Of a DNA stretch of 64,000 nt, positions 43,919 to 52,457 are shown piece by piece; the first letter of the stretch is position 1; each line of letters begins with the position of its first letter. Under the pieces are notes generated by a model. That model searched no databases and had not been told where the DNA came from. It saw nothing but the letters and a program-made list of their open reading frames with translations. Source of the DNA: Chloroflexota bacterium (GTDB lineage: Bacteria; Chloroflexota; Anaerolineae; Aggregatilineales; Phototrophicaceae); assembly GCA_026707225.1 (NCBI GenBank), contig JAPOXG010000010.1:1-64000 (forward strand), written 5' to 3'. The translations under genes and the position numbers were made by a program.

Positions 43919-44485
43919 TCAAGGCGTCCTCTTACTCCAATCTACCATAGGCTCGCTAAACTCGGCAACAATTACATGGGCAGGATTGTCGTCAATGTCG
44001 GACGCTCGTGTTTGATTCTGCTTACGCCTAACCCGCTGTTTCACTACGCTTTCTGAACCTGCAGCTAAAATTCCTGATACTTCTAGCCTGGCGCTGAACA
44101 CACGGTATCCCGCTTTAGTCCTGATGGCGTCCTTATATCCCATATAGAAGTCTACTCCCCGTCCTCGCGGGGCTCGTCTGACAAGATCGTAATCAGTAAA
44201 CTTGTCAATCAGTGCAGGGGCTATTGCAGTTGCACCCTCTTCTATCATTTCATATTCATCGTCCCACGAAGCACTAATGTTGTTGCCAATTTCGCTACTC
44301 CATACAATTGCAACAGTGCTGGATTGTTCCGACGTGTCATGTATACGACAGACAACGCCAGACTCGTGGCCCATGGTGTGCAAACAAAAAACGGCGGCTT
44401 CGTATGCGAATGCGCACTTCTTCTGCGAATACGAACACACACCTTCTTGAAGGCGCTCCAAATCAATAGATTGAACACCTGTCAC
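43919..44485 (-). CDS. Uncharacterised protein, first gene of a two-gene cassette
   Basis: The function is unknown. It is a soluble protein of 188 aa with a Cys-containing N-terminal third, an acidic middle (SWDDEYEMIEEGATAIAPALI), and a conserved-looking C-terminal half (GVDFYMGYKDAI ... FSARLEVSGILAAG ... VIVAEFSEPMVDW). I recall that ARLEVSGI / VVEF-type proteins recur beside a TPR-like partner like the next gene here, without assigned role. It lies between the E1 gene and the kor operon, related to neither. A stress, defence or toxin-linked module is possible but unsupported. Confidence 0.7.
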   Translation of the reverse strand: MTGVQSIDLERLQEGVCSYSQKKCAFAYEAAVFCLHTMGHESGVVCRIHDTSEQSSTVAIVWSSEIGNNISASWDDEYEMIEEGATAIAPALIDKFTDYDLVRRAPRGRGVDFYMGYKDAIRTKAGYRVFSARLEVSGILAAGSESVVKQRVRRKQNQTRASDIDDNPAHVIVAEFSEPMVDWSKRTP

Positions 44486-44567
44486 TTAAAATGCCGCTCC
44501 ACTGTGCGCCGATATCGAGATGGCGACAGGGCAAGTCGCCTTCAATTCGTTGACCAATCGCTGTCTT

Positions 44568-45614
44568 CTAGCCGACCATCAGACTCTGCATCACGCCCTC
44601 CAGTGCCTGCTTCGGCGGACGCAGTTCGGCATCATCCAGAAAAGCAAGCGGCGTATCGACCAGGTCTTCGGTGTCCGCCAGCGTGGGGCGCGGCTCTTCA
44701 TAATAGAGCAAGCCGGTCGAAAAAATCTGTTCGCGCATGGATCGCTCCAGCACATCCATCGCCATACGCCGGTTGCGCGGGTCATGGTCGTTGTCGAGCT
44801 TCTTGAGGCGGATGAAACTTCCATCGTGCATTTCCACGTCGATGATGTCGCCCGCTTCGTAATCGCCGACGGAGATTTCATCTTTGGGCTCGACATAGTC
44901 GGGCGCCAGAATCTGGATTTCGTGCAAGGGAATCTCATGATCCTTGCCGTAGGGATAGCTCTTGGTTGATGTCTCCGCGTTATTGAAAGTGACGCAGGGG
45001 CTGATGATATCGAGCACGGAGGCGCCCGGATGCCGCACCGCCGCTTGCAGCAGCGCCTGCACCTGTTTGGCGTCGCCGCTGAAACTGCGCGCGACAAAGG
45101 TGCAGCCGGCGATCACCGCTTCCAGCGCCAGGTCGATCGGCGGCATGTGATTGGTGCCGTAGTACTTCAGGAACTGCCCCTCATCGGCAGTGGCCGAGAA
45201 CTGTCCCTTAGTCAAGCCGTAGACGCCGTTGTTCTCAATGATGTAGACGAAGGGCACGTTGCGGCGTATGACATGCTTGAATTGCCCCATGCCAATCGAG
45301 CCGGTATCGCCATCGCCACTGACGGCGATGCAGGTGAGGTCCTTGTTCGCCAGCAATGCGCCGGTCGCCACGGACGGCATGCGGCCATGCAAGGCGTTGA
45401 AACCGTGAGAGCCGCCCAGGAAATAAGCCGGCGTCTTGCTCGAGCAGCCGATGCCGCTCAATTTGATGATCTTGTGCTGTTCCAAGCCCAGCTCATAAGC
45501 CATGCTAATCAGCTGATTGGAGATCGAATCATGACCACAGCCAGGACAGAGCGTACTCGGTCGTCCCTTGTATTCGTTGCGAGCCAGTCCAAGATGATTT
45601 GTGCGTGGAGGCAT
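44568..45614 (-). CDS. korB: 2-oxoacid:ferredoxin oxidoreductase beta subunit (KorB-like)
   Basis: This is the thiamine-pyrophosphate subunit of a two-subunit 2-oxoglutarate/2-oxoacid:ferredoxin oxidoreductase. TLCPGCGH (Cys23, Cys26) is the cluster-associated start, GDGDTGSIGMGQFKH carries the TPP-Mg site, and ENNGVYGLTKGQFSAT follows. Length (348 aa) is typical. AAGGA precedes the ATG, two bases after korA stops. Substrate preference (2-oxoglutarate or pyruvate) cannot be told from sequence. Confidence 0.93.
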   Translation of the reverse strand: MPPRTNHLGLARNEYKGRPSTLCPGCGHDSISNQLISMAYELGLEQHKIIKLSGIGCSSKTPAYFLGGSHGFNALHGRMPSVATGALLANKDLTCIAVSGDGDTGSIGMGQFKHVIRRNVPFVYIIENNGVYGLTKGQFSATADEGQFLKYYGTNHMPPIDLALEAVIAGCTFVARSFSGDAKQVQALLQAAVRHPGASVLDIISPCVTFNNAETSTKSYPYGKDHEIPLHEIQILAPDYVEPKDEISVGDYEAGDIIDVEMHDGSFIRLKKLDNDHDPRNRRMAMDVLERSMREQIFSTGLLYYEEPRPTLADTEDLVDTPLAFLDDAELRPPKQALEGVMQSLMVG

Positions 45615-45616
45615 GA

Positions 45617-47449
45617 TTATCCTTCCTGTTCTTTCAAGCTGTCATAGATCCAGTCCGGCGTCATCGGCAAGCCATCGCCGAGCGCCAGCGACCTCACGTG
45701 CGAAATGTTTTCCGGATGTTCCAGGCGGATCAGCTGTGTCAACTGGCCGTCAAAATTGTTTTCGACGACGAAAATGCTCTTATGCGCATCGATGAATTCG
45801 GTGACCGCTGAAGCCAGCGGCAGCGCAAGCACACGCAGATAATGGGTCTTGATGCCGTCATTCGCCAGCCAATCGCGCGCTTCGCGGATCGCGTCCTCAT
45901 TGGTGCCAAAAGTGATGATGCCAATGTCGGCGTTGCTGCTGTCGTCGATGATCGGCTGCGGCAGCATTTCACGCGCCGTGTCCATCTTCAGCCGCAGACG
46001 CGTCATGTTCTCCACCCAGTCGTCGCTGCGTTCGCTGTAAACCGCAAACTCATCATGGCCCGTTCCGCGCGTGAAATAGGCGGCGAAACGATGGTCAGTG
46101 CCGGGCAAGGTGCGATAGGCGATGCCATCGCCATCGACATCCATATACCGGCCCCATTTGCCATGTTCATCAATGAATTCTTGAAGCGCTGTTGCGTCAA
46201 GCACCTTGCCGCGGGTCATTGGCTGGTCGGGATAATCGAAGGGGTCCGAAAGCCAATTGTTCATACCCAGATCCAGGTCACTGACGACGAAGACGGGCGA
46301 CTGCAAAGATTCCGAGATATCGAAGGACTTCCAGCCGAATTCAAAAGCCTCCTTCAAATTGCCGGGCAGCAGGCAGATTTGACGGCTGTCCCCATGCCCG
46401 AGGAAATGCGTGAAGAGCAGGTCGCCCTGGCTGGTGCGCGTCGGCAGTCCGGTGCTCGGTCCCATGCGAGTGATGTTCCAGAATACGGCGGGAATCTCTG
46501 CGAAATAGGCAAGACCGGCGAACTCCGCCATCAAACTGATGCCCGGTCCGCTGGTGGACGTCAGCGAGCGGCCGCCAGCCCAGCCGGCGCCAACCACGAT
46601 GCCGGCGGCCGCCAGCTCATCTTCCGCCTGCACGATAGCGATGGTGTTTTCGCCCCCTTCATTTTGCCGCAGGCCGCGGAAGCCGATGAGGCCATCGACA
46701 AAGCTGGTTGACGGCGTAATTGGATACCAGGCAACGACATTTACGCCGCCGAATACCGCGCCCAGCGCGCCGGCGTCGTTGCCCGTCATCATAATTTTGC
46801 CCTCGGCGCCGTCCATGCGCTCGAAGCGGTACGGATCAGTCTTGACGAGGTTGTCCGCTGTCCAGTCATAAGCCAGCTTGACCACATCGTGATTCATCAG
46901 CGCCGGCTTTTCTCGGCCTTTGAAGTTGGCCAGCAGCACCTCATAAATGAGATCAAGCGGAATCTCGAAGAGCTGGGCGACCGCGCCCACATACGTCATG
47001 TTTTCCACCAGCTTGCGAAAGGCGGAAGGGATTTCGGTTTGCCGCATCAATTTGGCGACCGGGATCTCGTAGTAGGAGATATCTTCGCGCCGCCTGATCA
47101 CCTTGGCGATTTTGTCTGTGGTGATGCAGACGCCGCCGGGCGGCAAATTGGCGACATCTTCGGTCGCCGTGCTGTTGTTATAGGCGACTACAATCTCGGT
47201 CAGCGCCTTGCGCGCGGTGTAGCCATCTTTACTGGCGCGGATGGTGTACCAGGTGGGCAAGCCCTTGATATTCGATGGGAACAGGTTTTTGCCGTTGACC
47301 GGGATGCCCATTTGAAATAGCGCTTTGACCAGCACATTGTTGGATGTCTGGCTGCCGGAGCCGTTCTTGGTCGCCACTGAAAAGGCGAAATCATTGATGA
47401 CCGGCTCTCGGGTGTCTAGCTTGGGTTGAGTTTGCGCATTGATTGCCAT
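45617..47449 (-). CDS. korA: 2-oxoacid:ferredoxin oxidoreductase alpha subunit (gamma-alpha fusion, KorA-like)
   Basis: This is the large subunit of the same enzyme. The N-terminal gamma-type domain (20-200) shows GSGSQTSNNVLVKALFQMG. The alpha domain then shows GNDAGALGAVFGGVNVVAWYPITPSTSF, TSTSGPGISLMAEFAGLA and a C-terminal alpha-subunit end. Length (610 aa) is normal for this fused form. It reversibly decarboxylates a 2-oxoacid to acyl-CoA with ferredoxin reduction. It lies 76 bases downstream of a GntR regulator, so all three may form one operon. Confidence 0.93.
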   Translation of the reverse strand: MAINAQTQPKLDTREPVINDFAFSVATKNGSGSQTSNNVLVKALFQMGIPVNGKNLFPSNIKGLPTWYTIRASKDGYTARKALTEIVVAYNNSTATEDVANLPPGGVCITTDKIAKVIRRREDISYYEIPVAKLMRQTEIPSAFRKLVENMTYVGAVAQLFEIPLDLIYEVLLANFKGREKPALMNHDVVKLAYDWTADNLVKTDPYRFERMDGAEGKIMMTGNDAGALGAVFGGVNVVAWYPITPSTSFVDGLIGFRGLRQNEGGENTIAIVQAEDELAAAGIVVGAGWAGGRSLTSTSGPGISLMAEFAGLAYFAEIPAVFWNITRMGPSTGLPTRTSQGDLLFTHFLGHGDSRQICLLPGNLKEAFEFGWKSFDISESLQSPVFVVSDLDLGMNNWLSDPFDYPDQPMTRGKVLDATALQEFIDEHGKWGRYMDVDGDGIAYRTLPGTDHRFAAYFTRGTGHDEFAVYSERSDDWVENMTRLRLKMDTAREMLPQPIIDDSSNADIGIITFGTNEDAIREARDWLANDGIKTHYLRVLALPLASAVTEFIDAHKSIFVVENNFDGQLTQLIRLEHPENISHVRSLALGDGLPMTPDWIYDSLKEQEG

Positions 47450-47525
47450 GATTCATTACGCCTTGATTCGCGTATTGCTCCTTTCACAAAATGTGAATCA
47501 GATTGCTTCTCAAGTAAGCCAGCGC

Positions 47526-48224
47526 CTATCCCCGCTCCAATTCCCAGGAAGCATTGTCTGGCTCGTGACGCAGCAGACGCGTATGCTCCACAAAGGCGCG
47601 CTGGGCTTCTTCAAATTGACCGTCTCGGATCAGATCCAAGATCCGCGAATGATAATCCCATACCCTTCGCAGATAGCGGTAATCCATATAGCGATTGACG
47701 CCGACTTCTTCGTAAAGATCCCAATAAGCCTCCAGGATGCCTAGCACAAAGGTGTTTTGCAGATTCTTGAAGACCGTCAAGTGAAACAAGCGATGTTCCG
47801 GATTGGGTATATGAATCGGCGGCGAATCCAGCTTCTGATTGGCGCGCTCGATGCAGCCCTGCATCACCGCGAGATCTTCGTCGGTGAGCAGCGCGCAGGC
47901 TTCCTGCCAATAAGCCGATTCAACATGATTGCGCAATGACGCGAAGTCCTCAAAGCGCTCGCCACAGGCCATTGCGTACATGGCGCTCAAGCGCACCGCC
48001 GGCGTAAAGGCGTAATCTTTGATCCGTGTACCGCGCTTGGAGCGCACTTCCACCCAGCCCATTTGCCGCGCCACCTCGAGCTGTTCGCGCACTTTGTTCG
48101 CGCTCATGTCCAAGTGGGTATCCGCCGTCAATTCCTGGATCGACGGCAGGCGATCGCCGGGCTGATAACCTTGCCGGATGATGTAATTGAGGAAGTCAGA
48201 TCCGAGATTGATATCCATATTCAT
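47526..48224 (-). CDS. GntR family regulator with FadR/FCD-type C-terminal domain
   Basis: This is a DNA-binding repressor or activator that responds to a metabolite. The winged helix-turn-helix (1-75) reads YIIRQGYQPGDRLPSIQELTADTHL ... VREQLEVARQMGWVEVRSKRGTRI. The C-terminal helical ligand domain includes HRLFHLTVFKNLQN and DYHSRILDLIRDGQFEEAQRAFVEHT. Length is 232 aa; an ATG six bases later is an alternative start. A well-formed promoter overlapped by a palindrome lies upstream, suggesting autoregulation. The gene is followed by korA and korB. Confidence 0.9.
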   Translation of the reverse strand: MNMDINLGSDFLNYIIRQGYQPGDRLPSIQELTADTHLDMSANKVREQLEVARQMGWVEVRSKRGTRIKDYAFTPAVRLSAMYAMACGERFEDFASLRNHVESAYWQEACALLTDEDLAVMQGCIERANQKLDSPPIHIPNPEHRLFHLTVFKNLQNTFVLGILEAYWDLYEEVGVNRYMDYRYLRRVWDYHSRILDLIRDGQFEEAQRAFVEHTRLLRHEPDNASWELERG

Positions 48225-48246
48225 CAGATGAATGCACTAAATCAAC

Positions 48247-48257
48247 TGATAGTATCA
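48247..48257. promoter_or_regulatory. Candidate GntR operator over the transcription start
   Basis: TGATAGTATCA is a perfect 5-base-arm palindrome around one base. It lies directly downstream of the predicted -10 box, at about +1. A further half-site (TATCA, 48262-48266) overlaps the -10. Binding here would block RNA polymerase. Confidence 0.5.
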
Positions 48258-48286
48258 ATTCTATCATTAAAGGGATGGCTTGTCTA
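48258..48286 (-). promoter_or_regulatory. Predicted gntR-korAB promoter
   Basis: On the minus strand TAGACA (48281-48286) and TAGAAT (48258-48263) are separated by 17 bases. Both boxes match consensus at five of six positions. The start would be near 48251, about 27 bases before the coding start. Confidence 0.65.
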
Positions 48287-48354
48287 CCGTTTCGCTGGAC
48301 GAGTTTCTTGCTGAGCGAGTCGAAATTACAATCTAACGCGCCGCCTGATGCTGG

Positions 48355-49521
48355 CTAAGCGCGGAGCCGCCTCATGCGCTCGGCCGCGCGTTCGAGGGTT
48401 TCGTCACTCTTGCAAAAGGCGAAGCGCACATGATCTTCGGCGTGGCGTCGATGCTTTTCGCTGAAGAAGGCCGACGGCGGGATCGTCGCCACGCCAATCT
48501 CTTCGATCAGATGCTTGCAGAATTCCACGTCATTTCCGTCGAATACTTGCGAAAAATCGCCCATGATGAAATAGGTGCCTTCGGGTTGCATCGCCGACAT
48601 GCCGGCGGCGTCAATCACTTGCATGACCAGATCGCGCTTGTGCGAATACAGCGCTTGATATTCCTCGTAGTAGCTGCTGCCAAGGGTAAAGGCGTAGGCT
48701 GTCGCCGCCTGCGTCGGGTGGTTAGTGGCGAAGGTGATGAATTGATGCGAACGCCAGACACCGGTGATCAATTCTGGCGGACCGTAAACCCAGCCGATTT
48801 TCCAGCCGGTCATGCCGAAGGTTTTGCCGGCGCTGCCGATGGTGACAGTCCGCTCGAACATGCCATCCAGCGACGCGATCGCGACATGTTGATGACCTTC
48901 GAAGAAAAGATGCTCGTAGACTTCATCGGAGATGACGATGACATCGTGCTTGACGCAGAGATCGGCGAAGAGCTGCAGCTCCTCCCGCGTGTAGACGCGC
49001 CCAGATGGATTATTCGGCGTATTAAGTATCACTGCGCGGGTATTATCGCTGAAGGCGGCGCGCAATTCTTCCTCGTCGAATGTCCAGTGGGGCGGGTGCA
49101 TGGGCACGTACACTGGTCGCCCGCCCGCCATTTGCACCCCGGGCACATAACTGTCGTAATAGGGCTCAATGATGATGACTTCATCGCCGGGATCAACCAA
49201 GCCCATAATAGCGCTGTAAACACCTTGAGTGGCGCCGGCGGTGACGATGACGCCCGCTTCCGGATCGACATCAAGACCGTAAAAAATGCCGGCGTGCCGA
49301 GCGACGCCTTCGCGCAGGGCGGGCAAACCCGGGCTGGGCGCGTATTGATTGGCGCCGTCGCTGTTGAGCGCCTCGATTGCGGCGTCGATAATCTCTTGCG
49401 GCCCATCAAAATCGGGACGCCCTTGGCCAAGATTGACAGCGTTGTGCTTTGCCGCCAGCTGATTGATCTCGGTGAAGATGGTTGTGCCAAATGGAGCGAC
49501 CCGCTTTGCGTAAGTGGGCAT
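48355..49521 (-). CDS. Class I/II PLP-dependent aminotransferase
   Basis: This fold-type I aminotransferase resembles kynurenine/methionine aminotransferases. Motifs: NLGQGRPDFDGP, VTAGATQGVYSA, LNTPNNPSGRVY, ISDEVYEHL, and the PLP lysine in GSAGKTFGMTGWKIGW. The ATG at 49521 with AGGA eight bases upstream is chosen (388 aa); a TTG at 49560 would add 13 residues. The substrate amino acid cannot be told from sequence. It lies between the GntR regulator and the RNase H gene. Confidence 0.93.
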   Translation of the reverse strand: MPTYAKRVAPFGTTIFTEINQLAAKHNAVNLGQGRPDFDGPQEIIDAAIEALNSDGANQYAPSPGLPALREGVARHAGIFYGLDVDPEAGVIVTAGATQGVYSAIMGLVDPGDEVIIIEPYYDSYVPGVQMAGGRPVYVPMHPPHWTFDEEELRAAFSDNTRAVILNTPNNPSGRVYTREELQLFADLCVKHDVIVISDEVYEHLFFEGHQHVAIASLDGMFERTVTIGSAGKTFGMTGWKIGWVYGPPELITGVWRSHQFITFATNHPTQAATAYAFTLGSSYYEEYQALYSHKRDLVMQVIDAAGMSAMQPEGTYFIMGDFSQVFDGNDVEFCKHLIEEIGVATIPPSAFFSEKHRRHAEDHVRFAFCKSDETLERAAERMRRLRA

Positions 49522-49580
49522 GAAGTCTGTCCTGCTATAAGTTCCTAAGTCGTCGGACAACTATAACACAAGCGCCGAAA

Positions 49581-50468
49581 TCAAGCGCGGCTCAAGATTT
49601 CGGCTGTCAGTTCTTTGCCGCGCTGAAAATATGATATGCCTTCGCGCGACTTGACGAAGCGGAATTGAACTTGGCGTCCCCGCCTTAAGTCGTGCAGCCG
49701 CTCCCAATGTCGTCGATACTTGACGCTCTCGCCACCTCTTGTCTTCCAGCCTTTGGCGATCCAACCGGCGAGCCACTGGTTCATGCCTTTCGAAAGGTAT
49801 TCCTGCGCTGTGAACACGATGGCGCATTGCGCATCCTGCATATTCTCGAGGCATTTAATCGCGCCGATGAGCGTGCCTTCGAGCTCGCTCGTCTTTTCGA
49901 GATGCCCGCTTAGCTCCCGTTCTTTGCCGTCCTTGACAACGATGGCGGCCCATGATGTCGACTTGTCATTTGCGGCAAAGCCCGTGGAGAGAAAGACGCC
50001 CGCCATGCCTTTCTTTATGGCGACCAACTCCTCCGCTGGCGGGGTTCTTGGTCGCGCCCGCTTATCCTTCTCAGCCACCGCCAGCCGGTCGCAGCGCTCA
50101 TTGAGCTCGTCGCCGGAGTGGCCCGCGACGTATCTCCATTCAATAAAGTGGCTCTCGGCGGCATGGAAGAATTCACTCCATAATGACTTGTTCTTGGCGA
50201 CTTTTTTCGACCCGCTGGCAATATCAATGACATAGCGCGAGTCAGATACAATCATTAGCCCGGTAGCGCGATTGAGCAGTTTCAGTCCTTCGATTACCGC
50301 CCTAAGCTCCATCTGATTATTGGTGGTGTTCTCATCGCCGCCGCTGATGACCGTCTCTTTGATGACCTCGCCGTCCTGGCCCAGCGCCTGCAGAATCGCC
50401 GCCCAGCCCCCTGGCTGATTGTCGGCGTGTACATCACAGGCGCCGTCGGTGTAAAGCGTAATTTGCAT
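49581..50468 (-). CDS. RNase H with a second, inactive RNase H-like domain
   Basis: RNase HI cuts RNA in RNA-DNA hybrids. The N-terminal domain (1-135) has the full active site: Asp8 (YTDGA), Glu54 (QMELRAV), Asp76 (SDSRYV), His117 and Asp127 (ELNERCDRLA). It lacks the basic protrusion. The C-terminal part (155-295) repeats the fold and includes a clear basic-protrusion segment (MNQWLAGWIAKGWKTRGGESVK), but the catalytic Asp is Ala (FTAQEYL, residue 221) and the first Asp is absent. GGAG precedes the ATG at 50468. Length is 295 aa, about twice a normal RNase HI. Confidence 0.9.
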   Translation of the reverse strand: MQITLYTDGACDVHADNQPGGWAAILQALGQDGEVIKETVISGGDENTTNNQMELRAVIEGLKLLNRATGLMIVSDSRYVIDIASGSKKVAKNKSLWSEFFHAAESHFIEWRYVAGHSGDELNERCDRLAVAEKDKRARPRTPPAEELVAIKKGMAGVFLSTGFAANDKSTSWAAIVVKDGKERELSGHLEKTSELEGTLIGAIKCLENMQDAQCAIVFTAQEYLSKGMNQWLAGWIAKGWKTRGGESVKYRRHWERLHDLRRGRQVQFRFVKSREGISYFQRGKELTAEILSRA

Positions 50469-50603
50469 GGTCTTCTCCACTTCGCGTAATACTCAGTCAT
50501 TCTATCACAATGGCGCGACGATTATGTCGAAGTCTGCGTAAGAATAGGCATAGTGAATTGGGGTCTCGCCCGTCCCTTGCCAGGCCGCTGAGGATCGCGC
50601 CAA

Positions 50604-51038
50604 ATGGCCGAAGAAACCAAGCTCGAAAAGATGCGATACAATTCGCTGATGAAAATTACGCGGACGATGGGCGGGGCGGCGCTGTCTGGCGCTGTGCCCA
50701 CGCCGACGCTGGAACTGGCGAAACAACTGGGGATCTCCATTGCCGACGCCTGGATGTGCTTCGATATCTACAAGACCTATTTTGACAAGGACTTGTCAAA
50801 GCAGGATTTAGCCAGAATGCTGAAAACGACGGGCGTCATCGTTCTCGGCGGCGGGCTTGCCGGATACGTCGGCATTCGCTTGGCGCAGGCGCTGCTCGGT
50901 GAGATTCTTGAACAGATTCCGATCGCCAATTCGATCATTACCGGCTTCGCCTTTGGCAGCTCCACCTTTATCATTGGGCTGGCATGGCTGGCAATCGTGG
51001 AGCAGAGCTACTTCGCGCGGGACGAAGACGAGGCTTAA
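50604..51038 (+). CDS. DUF697-like small membrane protein
   Basis: The function is unknown. It has the look of the YcjF/DUF697 family: an N-terminal amphipathic region (YNSLMKITRTMGGAALSGAVPTP), then two or three hydrophobic segments (residues ~75-100 and 105-135). Length is 144 aa. GAGG is about ten bases upstream. Its TAA stop shares four bases (TTAA) with the stop of the convergent MFS gene. Confidence 0.7.
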   Translation: MAEETKLEKMRYNSLMKITRTMGGAALSGAVPTPTLELAKQLGISIADAWMCFDIYKTYFDKDLSKQDLARMLKTTGVIVLGGGLAGYVGIRLAQALLGEILEQIPIANSIITGFAFGSSTFIIGLAWLAIVEQSYFARDEDEA

Positions 51039-52342
51039 GCCGGTTTCATCGCGAGCTGCCTGAGCGTGAGCGTCCGTATCAGCGCCAATAGCGCGAGCGC
51101 CATGACGCCGCCGCCGGCGCTGACGAAGAGGAAGCCGCCCAATCCAAAAAGCGCGCCCGAACTAAGCGTCCCCAAGCCGGCGCAGAAGGCGACTAACATA
51201 TCATTGAAGCCGGCCACGCGCGTCCGCTCGGCGCCGCTCAAGGCATCGGCCAGCATGGACGAGCCTGCCACATAACCGAAATTCCAACCCAATCCAAGCA
51301 GGAAAAGCCCCGCCACCAAATACGGCATCTGCGTCGACAGCGGCGAAATGATGGTCGACGCGACCAGGACCAGCGCGGCGATGACCATCATGGTGACGCG
51401 CCCGTAGCGGTCAATCAGATACCCGGTCAGCGGCGACAAACCAAACATGCCCAGAACGTGAGCGGCGATTACCAGGGAGACCATGGTGTTGGAGTGATCG
51501 GCCAGGTGCATGTGCCAAGGCGTAATCGTCATCAGAATGCTCATCACCGTTTGGCAGATCACCATAGAAAGAATCGCAAGTTGGACGTTGGGCAAGCGCA
51601 GCAATTCGCCCAATCTGTGACCGACCTTCGGTTTGTCTGCTTCAATGAGAGGCTCTGAATATTGCCGCGCGACCACCGCCGGCTCCGGACGCAGCAGGAA
51701 GAATGTGATCATGAAGGAAATGCCCGACAGAAAGCAGGCGATCACCCATGGGCCGGTTGTCAATTCTTGGGCGGTACTGGCGACCGGCTGCAAGATCTGC
51801 GCCAGTGGCAACTCAATCAGCGGTGGCCCCGCTACGATATCCAAGGAAAGCGATTTCGCCAGCTGACTGCTCGGTTCAACAAGGCCCGGACCAAATATCG
51901 CCCCAATTGTGCCAGCGAAGACGATTCGCCCGATCATCTGCGCGCGTTTGTCGATGGGGAAGATCTCGCCGACGACGAAGCGGCTCATCTGCGTGCCGGC
52001 GCGCGCCATGCCCATGCCGACCGAGCTGATCAACAGCAGGGGAAAGATGCCGTTCAGCACGGCGATGAGACCCAGGACCGCTCCGGCGAAGCCCAAAGCG
52101 TAGGCGGTGCAAAGACCCATGCGCCGGCCATATCGCCCCATTATGATGCCCATGAAGTAAGCCATGATGGAATGCGCGAATGTCACCACCGTGGTCGGCA
52201 AGCCCGCCGCCGCATCGGACCCGCCGAGGATGCCGGCCGCAATTGAATGCAGCGTGATGATGGAAATCTGCGCCGCCGAAAATAGGCTCTGGGCGACGAA
52301 CATGGTGGCTAGAAGACGATGGCTGACGCGCAGAGAATACAA
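51035..52342 (-). CDS. Major facilitator superfamily transporter
   Basis: This is a 12-helix secondary transporter. MFS text: YFMGIIMGRYGRRMGLCTAYALGF in loop 2-3, a similar segment GYLIDRYGRVTMMVIAALVL in the second half, and a long periplasmic/central insert around residues 165-205. The start is TTG at 52342 with GGAG eight bases upstream; an ATG at 52303 is an alternative. Length is 435 aa. Substrate is unknown; drug-efflux or sugar-type MFS are both possible. Confidence 0.88.
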   Translation of the reverse strand: MYSLRVSHRLLATMFVAQSLFSAAQISIITLHSIAAGILGGSDAAAGLPTTVVTFAHSIMAYFMGIIMGRYGRRMGLCTAYALGFAGAVLGLIAVLNGIFPLLLISSVGMGMARAGTQMSRFVVGEIFPIDKRAQMIGRIVFAGTIGAIFGPGLVEPSSQLAKSLSLDIVAGPPLIELPLAQILQPVASTAQELTTGPWVIACFLSGISFMITFFLLRPEPAVVARQYSEPLIEADKPKVGHRLGELLRLPNVQLAILSMVICQTVMSILMTITPWHMHLADHSNTMVSLVIAAHVLGMFGLSPLTGYLIDRYGRVTMMVIAALVLVASTIISPLSTQMPYLVAGLFLLGLGWNFGYVAGSSMLADALSGAERTRVAGFNDMLVAFCAGLGTLSSGALFGLGGFLFVSAGGGVMALALLALIRTLTLRQLAMKPA

Positions 52343-52457
52343 CTGAGAGGCTCCGACCGATGAATATGAACTCGTTGAATATCTAATCTGTCATACTACC
52401 GTAAAGCATAGAGCGCGCCCGCATGGACGCGCCCGGCGTGGTGCGCTTGCAATCAGA

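Noticed and set aside
42763..44485. Toxin-antitoxin system
   Set aside because: The two-gene layout suggested it, but the proteins are larger than usual for such systems and no toxin or antitoxin motif is visible.
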